Assembly: GCA_947258385.1 (NCBI GenBank)
Contig: CAMYII010000080.1
Location: 1 to 64,000, forward strand
Origin: Acidiferrobacterales bacterium
Lineage (GTDB): Bacteria > Pseudomonadota > Gammaproteobacteria > Acidiferrobacterales > SZUA-150
Length of the DNA: 64,000 bases
Direction: 5' to 3'
The notes beneath the pieces are model-generated. The model ran no database searches and had not been told where the DNA came from. It saw only the letters and a program-made list of their open reading frames with translations. Made by a program: the position numbers and the translations under genes. Below, one piece after another: positions 43,023 through 52,712 of this stretch. The stretch's first letter is position 1. Each line of letters starts with the position of its first letter.

Positions 43023-44405
43023 ATGGCTAGGATATTATTAGAAGCACGGCGGATCGTATCTAGGTGGCGAGCCCATGGCGCCGGCACGCTGGGAAGGGCA
43101 TTCCTTGCGGCGGCGGTCATCGGCGTGGCGGCCTGCGCGAGCGGTGGGCCCTATTGGATCGAGCTGATGCCCGCGCCCGAGGTCTATGACGACGAATCCA
43201 TTAATCCTTTTACGGACAAGGACCCCATCGAGAACATCCCCTATGCAGGGGTCCTCTACGCGACGGACCGGGCGCCGGCGGCGGAGGGCGCGAAGGAGCA
43301 CTACTACCTTAATAAGCGAGGTCATGTGCTGCGCGTCGGGACCGCGCAGGTGGCGCTCGGCGATGAGCCGGTGAGTTGGGATGAGGCCCGGCGCATCTCG
43401 CTGCTGAAAAACCGTACCGACACCTATCCGCTCAAGGTCACCCAGGTCGAGGAATTCGGTATCCTGGACCGAAGCCATACCGTGTTCACCAAGGCCGAGC
43501 TCGGAGGCGAGCCATCGCGGGAACCTGCGAAGCGCTTCGCGGCAAAGGTCAACAACAAGCTGGCGATCTCAAAACACAAGGATGTCTATGTTTACGTCCA
43601 CGGCTACAAAGTCGTCTTTGAAAACCCGGTGCTGGTCGCCTCCGAAATCTGGCATTTCCTGGGTTACGAGGGAGTGTTCGTCACTTACGCTTGGCCGGCG
43701 ACCCCAAGCAAATGGGCCTATTTCTCCGATCTCGAGACCACCACGGCCAGCGCCCGCAACTTCCGGCTGCTGCTGGAATTCCTCGCCGAGGAGACCGAGG
43801 CCGAGCGCATCCATATCATCGGTTACAGCGCGGGAACAAGACTGGTGGCCCGTGCGCTGGAGCAGCTGGCGCTACAGCACCACGACAAGACGCCCGCGGC
43901 GGTCCAGCGGCGGCTGCGCATCGGGCAGGTGATCCTGGTCGGCAGTGATGTGGACCGGCAGCTCTTCGGGACCTACCTGGCCGATGGACTTTTGAAGGTG
44001 CCCGGTCACTTAAGCATCTATGTGTCCGACACCGATAAGGCCCTGGGTCTGTCCCGCTGGCTGTTTACCCGCGACCGGCTCGGCCAGATGTGGGCGGAAG
44101 GGACTTTAACGCCGGTGGTAAGCGAGTATATGTGGAACACGAGAAACCTCAGTGTCATCAATGTCACGGAGGCCGAGGGCTCGGCGTCGGGCAACGGCCA
44201 CGCCTATTTCCGCAAGAGCCCCTGGGCGAGCAGCGATATCCTGGCGACTTTGTTGTACGACTTGGGTCCCGATCAACGTGGGCTCGAGCGGAGCCAGGCG
44301 CGGCCCATCTGGCGCTTTCCACCGGACTATATCGAACGGCTGAGAAGCGCGCTCCTGGAAGCGAATCCGCGCTGGCGGCAGACCTCAGCCCGGGGTGCAC
44401 CGTAG
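43023..44405 (+). CDS. DUF900 alpha/beta-hydrolase lipoprotein, copy 3
   Basis: A 460-residue protein with a lipobox (VAACAS), LMPAPEVYDDESINPFTDKD, GVLYATDRAP, YVHGYKVVFENP and the nucleophile elbow GYSAGT (Ser269). It is close to copy 2 along its whole length, so the two arose by duplication. It ends with WRFPPDYIERLRSALLEANP. An envelope lipase or esterase is likely; the substrate is not known. No operator-like site is visible upstream, unlike copy 2. Confidence 0.85.
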   Translation: MARILLEARRIVSRWRAHGAGTLGRAFLAAAVIGVAACASGGPYWIELMPAPEVYDDESINPFTDKDPIENIPYAGVLYATDRAPAAEGAKEHYYLNKRGHVLRVGTAQVALGDEPVSWDEARRISLLKNRTDTYPLKVTQVEEFGILDRSHTVFTKAELGGEPSREPAKRFAAKVNNKLAISKHKDVYVYVHGYKVVFENPVLVASEIWHFLGYEGVFVTYAWPATPSKWAYFSDLETTTASARNFRLLLEFLAEETEAERIHIIGYSAGTRLVARALEQLALQHHDKTPAAVQRRLRIGQVILVGSDVDRQLFGTYLADGLLKVPGHLSIYVSDTDKALGLSRWLFTRDRLGQMWAEGTLTPVVSEYMWNTRNLSVINVTEAEGSASGNGHAYFRKSPWASSDILATLLYDLGPDQRGLERSQARPIWRFPPDYIERLRSALLEANPRWRQTSARGAP

Positions 44406-44607
44406 GGCTCAATCGCTTCAGTTTGTTCTGTGATTTCAACGGCGACGATCCCGCCGCGGTGTCGCCAGCGCTAAGCAGACCGGATGATGGGCCTTTGTTT
44501 TGCATTAGGCGAAAAGAACCTGTATACCTACCATCCTGTCGGCTCATCGGTATGAGGTAGGCAGGCCGTCAGGACTTAATAAGCACAACGAAGGAAGGAG
44601 AATACCC

Positions 44608-45018
44608 ATGCGTTACATCATGATCGCGGTCATCAGTCTGTCTCTGACGCAATTGCTCGGTGCCCAGGCCTTTGCCCAGCAGGAGCTGGTGGACTCGGTG
44701 GAGAAGGGCTGCATGAAGGAGCTCAATCGCTATTGCAAGAAAGTCACGCCCGGCGAGGGACGGCTCCTGGCCTGTCTGTATGCCCACAACGATAAGCTCT
44801 CGGGCAAGTGCGAATACGCCCTCTACGATGCCGCCGTCCAATTGGAGCGGGCCGTGGCAGCCCTGACATACGTTGCCAATGAATGCGAGAACGATCTTGA
44901 AAAGTACTGCGCCAATGTGCCCGCGGGCGAGGGGCGGCTGCTGGCCTGTCTGGACAAGAACGAGAAAAAGGTTTCCAATCGGTGTAAACAGGCGGTGAAG
45001 GAAGCCGGGCTTAAGTAG
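44608..45018 (+). CDS. Exported cysteine-rich repeat protein
   Basis: A 136-residue protein with a signal peptide (cut near AFAQQ). Two related repeats each have the pattern C...L..YC..V.PGEGRLL.CL, with eight cysteines in all, matching the cysteine-rich repeat family (GLG1/FGFR1-like). The Cys pairs probably form disulfides in the periplasm. Role unknown. GAAGGAAGGAG precedes the ATG. It follows the third DUF900 gene by 200 bases. Confidence 0.85.
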   Translation: MRYIMIAVISLSLTQLLGAQAFAQQELVDSVEKGCMKELNRYCKKVTPGEGRLLACLYAHNDKLSGKCEYALYDAAVQLERAVAALTYVANECENDLEKYCANVPAGEGRLLACLDKNEKKVSNRCKQAVKEAGLK

Positions 45019-45425
45019 GCCAATGGTGCGGTCGATGGGCCGCGCGAAGACTGAATCCTGGGTTTAACGGCGTAAGGACGATAACGCCACGGGCTTATAA
45101 TACACGATGTCTCCCACCGGGCCGCATAACGTCTGCGATGCCTAGAGGACGTCATACGCCCAAGTGGGGCCGGCCTGCACTAGCGCATAGGTGACGTACC
45201 CGGCGGTAAGACCAATGTTGGTCGTATTGTGTGTGGGCCAACAGGTGCAGGTGCGAGACACGCATCCTGTCGGCGCCGGCGTTATTCATCTATAATAATG
45301 GTGGGCGTGGTCAAAACGATCCAGGCCGTTGCCCGTTGCCGAAACAACGGGCGGGAAAAAACACGCATCACCGCACTAGTTGGCCGTCATATATGGGCGC
45401 GGCAGATGCGAGCAGGGAGGTGTCT
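45019..45425. other. Gene-free stretch
   Basis: About 400 bases with no credible gene before the next small membrane protein. No repeat or strong hairpin noticed. Confidence 0.4.
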
Positions 45426-45686
45426 ATGGAAGGTTCCCTAACTCTAGGATTTATCGCGCTAGTCTCCGCGCTTGCATGGCATGAGCTTGTCAGAAAGTAC
45501 AGCCTCGCCGTCGTCAGCTCTGTCATTACGACGATACTGCTTTCCCAGGTAGCCGTATATATCCAGTTGGGATACGTGGACCCGTATTTCGGCAACGCCA
45601 TGCTGATTTCCGGCCTCGCGGCGCTGGTGATATCCGCAATTATCGGCCTGCCTTTTCTGATGCTAAGAAAAATGAGAATGAAATAA
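45426..45686 (+). CDS. Small membrane protein, three helices
   Basis: An 86-residue protein from ATG 45426, with GGGAGG seven bases upstream. Three hydrophobic stretches (TLGFIALVSALAW, LAVVSSVITTILLSQVAVYI, LISGLAALVISAIIGLPFLM) end in a basic tail. The frame is open upstream to 45231, but that part has no coding character. Family unknown. Confidence 0.6.
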   Translation: MEGSLTLGFIALVSALAWHELVRKYSLAVVSSVITTILLSQVAVYIQLGYVDPYFGNAMLISGLAALVISAIIGLPFLMLRKMRMK

Positions 45687-45849
45687 GCGGGAAAAATAGA
45701 GTTTTCGGAATCTCGTACCACGTCCTGTTTCAGATTCGCTCGCTAACTAATCAGCTTGAAACTTCCACAAGTCGGCACTTTACTATTCGGATATGACTGC
45801 AAGAGTTGCCACCTTAATCTTATAAGAAAATGCTAAATATAAATCGATC

Positions 45850-46167
45850 ATGAGTTTGTTAGGCATTTTATGGATCGTTGGGGCGGGCTCTGTCGTTCTT
45901 GAATTGATTCTCAGTTTTTACTTGATCGGCGAGCTGAGCTACAGGGAGAGAGGCGTTTATGAGCGTCTCGGTAAACCCACCATCTTCTGGACGCCAACCA
46001 TTGGTAAATTCACTTACTTTGTGTTGTTTGGCCGGTATGAAACGGAACTGAGCGATGCAGGCCTTATAAAGGGACTTCGATGGGTGCGGCGATTCATGAT
46101 CTGTTTTATGGTCTGTATGGTAAGTTACTTCGTGGTATTATTCTCGGAATTATCAAATTTCATTTAG
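45850..46167 (+). CDS. Small membrane protein, two or three helices
   Basis: A 105-residue protein with hydrophobic segments at about 4-28 and 80-100, and a central loop with Trp, Tyr and charged residues (LGKPTIFWTPTIGKFTYFV). Family unknown. The ATG follows AT-rich DNA without a clear ribosome site, so the start is uncertain. Confidence 0.5.
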   Translation: MSLLGILWIVGAGSVVLELILSFYLIGELSYRERGVYERLGKPTIFWTPTIGKFTYFVLFGRYETELSDAGLIKGLRWVRRFMICFMVCMVSYFVVLFSELSNFI

Positions 46168-46172
46168 CCTGC

Positions 46173-46393
46173 GTAGGTTGGGGTGAGGAACGAACCCCAA
46201 CGAAACACATGGTAAACGCAGGTGGCGTCGACAATAGCTATGACAGGGAGGACTAAGGATTGTATTACCGACGGGCCGATGTAGCCGGCCCAGGATGCGC
46301 TGCGCGTACCACACGACCCTGATAGGGTCAGCGTAGAGATGATTACAAATCATGAAGGTAATTTGTTGGGGTTCGTCCCTCACCCCAACCTAC
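46173..46393. repeat. Two inverted REP-like repeats flanking 163 bases
   Basis: The 29-base arm at 46173-46201 is the reverse complement of 46365-46393 with one mismatch. Each arm is itself a hairpin (GTTGGGG...CCCCAAC). The pair in opposite orientation is typical of REP doublets mobilised by RAYT transposases. None is visible here. Confidence 0.7.
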
Positions 46394-46986
46394 TTGGGAC
46401 GTACCATTGTTTCACAGTTCGTAGACCCACTTTAAGGGTAGAACTTAACAAGCGCACATTTGATGCGCTGATCAAATGGTATTGGGGGAACCTTAAACTT
46501 TGGCACCTGCGGGTTTTTAATCCCGTTAGACGCCGCCGAGCAGCGGAGCAAGAAGCGGAAACAAGCGAGCTCTTGGCCGAGGCAGCCCAAACACTCAATT
46601 GTTTTTTAATTGAGTGTTTGGGTCCGAGTTAGCGAGCGCCGCTTCTTGCAAGAGAAAGTAGCCCGTCGTACGGGCGCGGAACCCCGTTAATAGCTTTTAA
46701 TGTCGCGCCAGCGACACAAGAACCAATCCGTTTAAACCTCGGCAAATCCGCTCATCTTATCAATGGCGCCCCTATTTTAAAGGACAATAAGGGAAGCCTT
46801 ATCCACCCAACTGGTGTAAAATCACCCGGTCCGAAGGCCGAGGGGGTAGGGCGCTGCCACACCTCCCGCACGGGGTAACTTCGGAGTAATTTCGGGGTAA
46901 CTTTTGGTTAGAATCTCCATCCAAAATGTAATCTATCCAACTGATTTTTAAGAGAAACACTCATCGCAACGAGGCATTGGTGCGGT
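46394..46986. other. Gene-poor region upstream of cysG
   Basis: About 590 bases. A frame of 97 codons (46339-46632) overlaps the repeat and a hairpin and does not look like a gene. The strong nested hairpin at 46548-46649 is the only clear structure. The promoter of cysG should lie at the right end, but no good boxes were found. Confidence 0.4.
46586..46622. terminator. Strong 15-bp hairpin with outer inverted repeat
   Basis: CCCAAACACTCAATT (46586-46600) and its exact complement (46608-46622) enclose GTTTTTT. Further out, GCAAGAAGCGG (from 46549) and CCGCTTCTTGC (near 46639) also pair. It could be a terminator, a noncoding RNA or an element end. There is no T-run after the stem. Confidence 0.4.
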
Positions 46987-48393
46987 ATGGATTATTTTCC
47001 GATTTTTTTGAATTTAAGGGGCCGGGACTGTCTGGTGGTCGGCGGCGGGGACGTGGCCGCGCGCAAGGTCGGCCTGTTGCAGCGTTCCGGGGCGGCGGTC
47101 ACGGTGGTGGCGCCCGAGCTCGGGAGCACCCTGCGCGCGCTGGCCGCGGACGGCAAGATCACGCATATCCCCGGGACCTTCGAGCCCGCCCAGGCCGACG
47201 ACCGGGTGGTGATCATTGCCGCGACCGATGACCGCGCCGTGAACCAGGCGGTGGCGGCGGCCGCCAACGCCAGGAACATTCCGGTCAATGTGGTCGATAC
47301 CCCGGACTTATGCACGTTCGTGGTGCCCTCGATTGTCGACCGGTCCCCCATTGTGGTGGCGGTCTCTTCCGGCGGCGTATCACCGGTGCTGGCGCGCATG
47401 ATCCGCGCCCGCATGGAAACCCTGATCCCGGCCGCCTATGGGCGCCTGGCGCAACTGGCGGCGCGTTTCCGCAACAAGGTGAAGCAGCGTTTTGAGCGCG
47501 GCGATGACCGGCGCATGTTCTGGGAACGGGTGCTGCAGGGACCGATCCCGGAAATGGTCTACGCCGGCCAGGACAAGGCGGCGGAGGCCGCACTGAGCCA
47601 GGAGCTGGACACGGGGCTCGGCGAGCACGGGGGAGCGGGCGAGGTCTATCTGATCGGCGGCGGGCCGGGCGACCCGGACCTGCTGACCTTTCGTGCCCTG
47701 CGCCTGATGCAGCAGGCCGATGTGGTGGTCTATGACCGTCTGGTTTCGCCGGCGGTGCTGGATCTGGTGCGGCGCGACGCCGAACGTATCTATGCCGGCA
47801 AGGAACGCGACAATCACGCGATTCCCCAGGAAGACATTAATCAGCTCCTGGTCCGCCTGGCCAAAGAGGGCAAGCGGGTGTGCCGCCTGAAGGGTGGCGA
47901 TCCGTTCATCTTCGGCCGTGGGGGCGAGGAGATCGAGACCCTGAGTGAGGAGGGCATCCCCTTTCAAGTGGTGCCCGGCATCACCGCGGCCTCCGGCTGC
48001 TCGGCCTATGCCGGGATCCCGCTGACCCACCGGGATTACTCCCAGTCGGTGGCCTTTGTCACGGGGCATCTCAAGGAAGGCAAGGTGAATCTCAACTGGG
48101 AGGGCCTGGTCAAACCGCGGCAGACCATCGTCATCTATATGGGGCTGGTCGGTATCGACGGCCTGTGCCATGAGCTCGTCGCCCACGGAGTTTCCGAGGA
48201 CATGCCGGTGGCGCTGATTGAACACGGCACCACCAGCGATCAGCGGGTGCACGTCGGCACGCTGGAGACCATGCCGGGCATCGTGAAACGGGAAAAGGTC
48301 TCAGCACCGACGCTGATCATCGTCGGCGAGGTGGTGAAGCTGCGCGACAAACTGGACTGGTTCCATCCGGTGCAGGCACAGGCCGTCAATTAG
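46987..48393 (+). CDS. cysG: Siroheme synthase (trifunctional CysG)
   Basis: A 468-residue protein with both halves of CysG. The N-terminal precorrin-2 dehydrogenase/ferrochelatase starts [27 protein letters not shown] and has [14 protein letters not shown]. The C-terminal uroporphyrinogen-III methyltransferase (from about residue 215) has [37 protein letters not shown] and VPGITAASG. It makes siroheme from uroporphyrinogen III. DsrAB needs siroheme and DsrN amidates it, so its place beside the dsr locus makes sense. Its end overlaps the end of the response-regulator gene by eight bases, tail to tail. Confidence 0.96.
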   Translation: MDYFPIFLNLRGRDCLVVGGGDVAARKVGLLQRSGAAVTVVAPELGSTLRALAADGKITHIPGTFEPAQADDRVVIIAATDDRAVNQAVAAAANARNIPVNVVDTPDLCTFVVPSIVDRSPIVVAVSSGGVSPVLARMIRARMETLIPAAYGRLAQLAARFRNKVKQRFERGDDRRMFWERVLQGPIPEMVYAGQDKAAEAALSQELDTGLGEHGGAGEVYLIGGGPGDPDLLTFRALRLMQQADVVVYDRLVSPAVLDLVRRDAERIYAGKERDNHAIPQEDINQLLVRLAKEGKRVCRLKGGDPFIFGRGGEEIETLSEEGIPFQVVPGITAASGCSAYAGIPLTHRDYSQSVAFVTGHLKEGKVNLNWEGLVKPRQTIVIYMGLVGIDGLCHELVAHGVSEDMPVALIEHGTTSDQRVHVGTLETMPGIVKREKVSAPTLIIVGEVVKLRDKLDWFHPVQAQAVN

Positions 48394-49048
48394 CCTGTTT
48401 TTTTCTCCCCAGGCCGTCTTCCACGGCGATGACGGCGGCCTCGACGCGGGAGTGCACCCCGAGCTTGCGCAGAATGGACTTCACGTGCAGTTTGACGGTG
48501 CCGTCGGTGATGTCCAGGGCGCGGGCGATGACCTTGTTGCTCTGTCCCTCGGCGATGTGGGAAAGGATTTGCTGCTCCCGCGGGGTCAATTCGGACAGCG
48601 GTGTCGCGGATTGGGGCTTTTTGGATTCCTCGGTCTTGCCCTGGACGATCCGGGTCAGGGACCCGATCAGCTCTTTGGCGACGACATTGTCCCCGCGTAT
48701 GGCGGAATCGAGCGCCGGGACCAGGTCTTCCGGTTCCATATCCTTCAGCAGGTAGCCCTGGGCGCCGTCGCGCAGCGCGGCCTGCAGGTCCGCCTCGTCG
48801 CGGCTCATGGTGAGCATCAGCACCGGCGTCTTGATGTCGATCGAGCGCAGCGCTTTCAAGGTCTCTATTCCGCCCATGCTCGGCATCTTCACATCCAGAA
48901 GGATAATATCCGGTGACAGTCCTTTGGCCATTTCGATGCCTTCCTGGCCCGTGCCCACGGACGCGACGACCTCGACACCACGGCTTTGCAGCAGGGCCTC
49001 GAGCCCTTTGCGCACAAGTGCATGATCATCAATGAGTAGTACCCGCAC
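48386..49048 (-). CDS. NarL-type response regulator
   Basis: About 220 residues if started at GTG 49048, where GGGGAG sits seven bases upstream; ATG 49117 would add 23 residues without homology. The receiver domain has the phospho-acceptor Asp52 (ILLDVKMP) and the acidic pair in [11 protein letters not shown]. The C-terminal LuxR helix-turn-helix (about 150-215) includes [19 protein letters not shown]. It overlaps the end of the kinase gene by 20 bases. It probably regulates genes at this locus, perhaps dsr, but no binding sites were identified. Confidence 0.92.
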   Translation of the reverse strand: MRVLLIDDHALVRKGLEALLQSRGVEVVASVGTGQEGIEMAKGLSPDIILLDVKMPSMGGIETLKALRSIDIKTPVLMLTMSRDEADLQAALRDGAQGYLLKDMEPEDLVPALDSAIRGDNVVAKELIGSLTRIVQGKTEESKKPQSATPLSELTPREQQILSHIAEGQSNKVIARALDITDGTVKLHVKSILRKLGVHSRVEAAVIAVEDGLGRKKQAN

Positions 49049-50684
49049 GCCTGCTCTCCCCGAATCTCCGATTGCTTTGTTGTTCGTCCGGATTGGCGGG
49101 AAAGGCGAGGCAAACACGCGTGCCTTCCCCGGCCTCGGTTTCGATGCTCACCTCACCATGCAGACGCCCGGCCCGCTCACGCATAATATTCAGTCCCATG
49201 TTTTCGCCCGGTCGTGCGTTGGTCTCCCGGTCGACAAAACCCAGTCCGTCGTCCTCGATCAGGACATTGAAGCTGTTGTCATCGAGATTATGCAACAGTA
49301 TGCGGACCGTGCAGGCGTTACTGTGCTTGCGAACATTGGCCAAGGCCTCCTGGATAATGCGGTAGACCTGGGTTTCCTGGGCCGGCGTGAATGAAGTTTC
49401 GTTCCATTCGTTCTGCAGGAACACGGTGATCCCGGTCTCGTCCTTGAAACGCGTAACGAGCTCTTCGATCGAAGGGATCAGCCCGCGCGCGTCCATGCCT
49501 GTCTTGAAATTGGCCAACAGCTCGCGCAGGCTCACGTGGGCCTCTTCCACCGCCGAGCGCAGACGCCGCACCTCATTCTGTGCTGCCCGGGTATTTTTCT
49601 TGAACAACAGTTCACCTAGCATCTTTGTCTGCAGGCGCATGCTTACCAGCGACTGGGCCAGCGAATCATGGAGCTCATTGCCCATCATGTTGCGCTCTTC
49701 CATGATCGCGAGACGGCGTTCATTGTCATCGAGCCGCGCCTTTTCGACCGCAAGCCCAAGATGCATCCCGATGCTGTTAAGCAGATCGCGCACGTCCTTG
49801 CCAAGCTCCGCGCTTGGCCGGGAAAGAAAGAGATTGTAAACGCCGAGAATCTTGTCCCGGTACTGCAGCGGTACGACGATCAGTTCGTGGCATTCCCCCT
49901 GAAGCATCGCGCAGTCGAGAAATTGGTTACATTGCTCCAGGCCTTTTTGAATGCCGAAGCCGCCGTCCCGGGCGATCTTACCGCATAGGCAGCGGTTCAC
50001 GTCGACCAACAGTTCCTGCTTGATCACCCCAGGCGACAGCCCGCGGCTGGCGACCATATAGGTCTGGCCATTATCGGTCAGTAGCCTCACGGTGGCGGCG
50101 CCCGCATCCACCAGCACCATCAAGGTATCCAGAAATTGTTCCAGCAACTCGTCGAGATTGCGCGCGGTGCTCAAGTCAGTGGCGATGTCGTAGAGGATCT
50201 CGAGCGAGCGCGATTTGCTGGCGATGTGCTCCGTCTTGGCCCGGACCTTGATGTCCATTTCCTCGGTGAGTGTGTTGAGCTCGTGGCTGAGGTTGTTGAT
50301 ATCGCGAATAACCCCGGCCATTTCGCTGTTTTCCGGCATAGGGACGGGCGTGGCAAAATTTCCGGCGTGGATGCGCTGGGACCATTTGCGAAGATCGGAA
50401 AACGGGACGAGCAACTGCGCGCGCAGGCGATAGCCGAGCACCGCCAGGCAGGCCCCGCTGACGACAATGAGAGTGAGCTGAAGCGGTACGATGAACCCGT
50501 TGGAGGGGACAGCGAGCGTGCTATAGAGACTGACGGCGGCGAGTAAACTCAAGCTGATTACCAGCCCGCTAAACGGGACCATCAGCCCCTGCAGCATGAC
50601 GGCGTCTGTGACGCCCGCGCTCTCGCCGAGCCTGGATGCCAGACGGGAGCGCTCGGTGCCGGCGGCTTCATTCATGGCGGACAT
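49029..50684 (-). CDS. NarX-like sensor histidine kinase with Cys-rich GAF domain
   Basis: A 551-residue protein. Two membrane helices (about 35-57 and 65-85) with only a short loop between them are followed by a HAMP linker (about 88-145), a GAF domain (about 165-315), a HisKA_3 helix with His339 (NELHDSLAQSL), and an ATPase domain ending GTRVCLAFP. It lacks the long periplasmic sensor of NarX. The GAF domain has Cys232, 234, 252, 258 and 265 in the pattern CLC...C...C...C, which could hold a metal or sense redox state. It sits downstream of dsrR in the same direction. Confidence 0.9.
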   Translation of the reverse strand: MSAMNEAAGTERSRLASRLGESAGVTDAVMLQGLMVPFSGLVISLSLLAAVSLYSTLAVPSNGFIVPLQLTLIVVSGACLAVLGYRLRAQLLVPFSDLRKWSQRIHAGNFATPVPMPENSEMAGVIRDINNLSHELNTLTEEMDIKVRAKTEHIASKSRSLEILYDIATDLSTARNLDELLEQFLDTLMVLVDAGAATVRLLTDNGQTYMVASRGLSPGVIKQELLVDVNRCLCGKIARDGGFGIQKGLEQCNQFLDCAMLQGECHELIVVPLQYRDKILGVYNLFLSRPSAELGKDVRDLLNSIGMHLGLAVEKARLDDNERRLAIMEERNMMGNELHDSLAQSLVSMRLQTKMLGELLFKKNTRAAQNEVRRLRSAVEEAHVSLRELLANFKTGMDARGLIPSIEELVTRFKDETGITVFLQNEWNETSFTPAQETQVYRIIQEALANVRKHSNACTVRILLHNLDDNSFNVLIEDDGLGFVDRETNARPGENMGLNIMRERAGRLHGEVSIETEAGEGTRVCLAFPANPDEQQSNRRFGESRRAGTTH

Positions 50685-50811
50685 GCGCTAACTATATCTG
50701 CTTCCGGTCGTGGGGGTACAGGCCCAACTCCCCACATCGAGTGCGTGATTGGTGGTTGGCGGCGTATCGTGAAATCCGGTTCCTTTGGCCAGGTTGCTCC
50801 GGCCAGGGCCT

Positions 50812-51132
50812 TCAGTTTTCCATGTCCTTGGGTGGAACATAGTTGGGATCGTTGGGATTGAGGAAAATAAAATGGTGTTTTCCCGGTTCGATTTCGACGT
50901 AATCGATCACGAGATCGCGCACCAGCTCGGCATAGGCCGGGGACACGACGATGTCGATGCCTTCGGACGTGAACTGCATGTCCTCTTCGGTCGTCTGGTC
51001 GAATCCGAATCCGTACTCAAACGCCCCGGTGTCGTCGGTCTTGACCGCGATACGCAGGGCCATGCCTTGCATAGCGCCTTGTTCAGCGGCCGCCTGAACC
51101 TGTTTTGCCGCGACTTGAGTGAGTTTGATCAT
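50812..51132 (-). CDS. dsrR: DsrR, A-type-carrier-like protein without cysteines
   Basis: About 106 residues from ATG 51132 (GGGAG upstream). The fold is that of IscA/HesB (KLTQVAAKQVQAAAEQG, LRIAVKTDD, GIDIVVSPAYAELV). It has no cysteine at all, so it cannot bind Fe-S clusters the way IscA does. This is also true of DsrR in Allochromatium, where the protein affects dsr expression after transcription. It follows dsrN by 32 bases. Confidence 0.9.
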   Translation of the reverse strand: MIKLTQVAAKQVQAAAEQGAMQGMALRIAVKTDDTGAFEYGFGFDQTTEEDMQFTSEGIDIVVSPAYAELVRDLVIDYVEIEPGKHHFIFLNPNDPNYVPPKDMEN

Positions 51133-51164
51133 GGTGTCTCCCGATGCATGAGAAATAAAAACGA

Positions 51165-52577
51165 CTAATTCTGTGCGGTTTTTACCTGAATTGGACGGCG
51201 TTGCCGGCATTGGCGGATATGGCCAATGAAACGGCGCACCCAGCGATTCGACGCGACATCGCGCTGATGGGCATAGGTGGCGAGCACGTTTTTGTGGACG
51301 ATGCCGTCGCGCTGATTGATGATACCGGTTCCACGCAGTACCTCATAAGCAAAATGCAGCCCGCTGTCCAGATTCTCCAGGCTTGAATAGTGAAACTCAT
51401 GGCCACAGATCCCCGTCGGCCGGCCGGCTGCCTGGTCCACTGGCCAGGGGCCCGTGTCGGTCTCGCGCAAGCAGATATAACCGCGGCCGATCGACCCTTC
51501 GTGCATGACGACATCGACCGGGATGGCGCCGACCATCTCACATGTCCGATCCTTCCAGCGGATGCTGCGGGCGAGGTACATCAATCCACCGCACTCGGCG
51601 TAGACCGGCAGGCCGGCGTCAATCGCCTGAAGAATATCGGCGCGTAATCCCCGGTTGGCCTGCAGGGCCTCCATGTGTACCTCGGGGAAGCCGCCGCCGA
51701 TGAATAAGCCGTCGATGTCCGGGAGCCGTTGATCGTGCAGGGCATCGATCTCGACGAGCTCGGCACCGGCGGCCCGCAGGGCCGCCAGGTCATCCGGATA
51801 ATAAAAGCCAAAGGCGGCATCGCGCACGATCCCCAGGCGCAGGTCCGGTGGCGGCGGCGCGGCCGCGTGTATCGGACGCTCAAGTGTCGGAGTTTTCGCC
51901 TCGGCGGCGAGGGCGAGCACGCGCTCGAGGTCTACCTGCTCGCCAATGCGCTCGGCGATGCGGTCGATCACGGCCTGTGCCTCAGCCGCCTCGTTGCTCG
52001 GCATGAGACCGAGATGCCGTTCCACGATGACCAGTCGCGGGTCGCGATGGACCGCGCCCAGCACCGGGATGTCGGTGTAGCGTTCGACCGCGGCGCGCAG
52101 TTTGCCTTCATGGCGAAATCCACCCACCTTATTAAGGATCACGCCGGCGACCCTGACGTCCGGATCGAAAGCCTGGAAACCCAGTAGCAGGGGCGCGACA
52201 CCCCGTGTCATGCCCTGGGTATCAACGACCAGCACGACCGGCGCGCCCAGCAGCTTGGCGAGCGCGGCGCTGCTGTTGCCGCCCTCCAGGTCCATGCCGT
52301 CGTGCAGTCCCTTGTTGCCTTCGATCACGCTGATGTCGGTGCCGTAGGCCTGCCGGACAAAGGTATCGAGAATCTCCTCCTTGCCCTGGGTGAAAAAATC
52401 GAGGTTGTGGCAGGGACGGCCCGAGGCCTTGGCGAGCCACATGGGATCGATGTAGTCGGGGCCTTTCTTGAAGGCCTGCACGGTCAGGCCGCGACGGGCG
52501 AGGGCGGCGCAGATCCCGAGCGTGATTGTGGTCTTGCCTGAGGATTTGTGGGCGGCTGAAATCAGCAGATGGGCCAT
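51165..52577 (-). CDS. dsrN: DsrN, siroheme amidase (CobB/CbiA-like)
   Basis: About 470 residues. The N-terminal P-loop domain has AHKSSGKTTITLGICAAL and FKKGPDYIDP. The C-terminal type 1 glutamine amidotransferase-like domain has the catalytic Cys region VYAECGGLMYL and an FHYSS end. By homology to cobyrinic acid a,c-diamide synthase it amidates siroheme to the siroamide used by DsrAB. ATG 52577 is chosen; a TTG at 52586 is possible. It is separated from dsrP by about 170 bases that contain a hairpin. Confidence 0.92.
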   Translation of the reverse strand: MAHLLISAAHKSSGKTTITLGICAALARRGLTVQAFKKGPDYIDPMWLAKASGRPCHNLDFFTQGKEEILDTFVRQAYGTDISVIEGNKGLHDGMDLEGGNSSAALAKLLGAPVVLVVDTQGMTRGVAPLLLGFQAFDPDVRVAGVILNKVGGFRHEGKLRAAVERYTDIPVLGAVHRDPRLVIVERHLGLMPSNEAAEAQAVIDRIAERIGEQVDLERVLALAAEAKTPTLERPIHAAAPPPPDLRLGIVRDAAFGFYYPDDLAALRAAGAELVEIDALHDQRLPDIDGLFIGGGFPEVHMEALQANRGLRADILQAIDAGLPVYAECGGLMYLARSIRWKDRTCEMVGAIPVDVVMHEGSIGRGYICLRETDTGPWPVDQAAGRPTGICGHEFHYSSLENLDSGLHFAYEVLRGTGIINQRDGIVHKNVLATYAHQRDVASNRWVRRFIGHIRQCRQRRPIQVKTAQN

Positions 52578-52712
52578 GGTTGACAACTAGGCGGCCGTGG
52601 AGCGGCTGGTGCTATTAGACAGACCCAGTGACGCGCGGTGCTTTTTGATCTGGTGTATAAGGGAGGCCAAGCTGTGTTTGGCTTGCATGGGGCGTATCGT
52701 ATCGGGTCCGCG

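Noticed and set aside
46339-46632. Open frame of 97 codons upstream of cysG
   Set aside because: It starts inside a REP-like arm and ends inside a hairpin, so it is probably noncoding.
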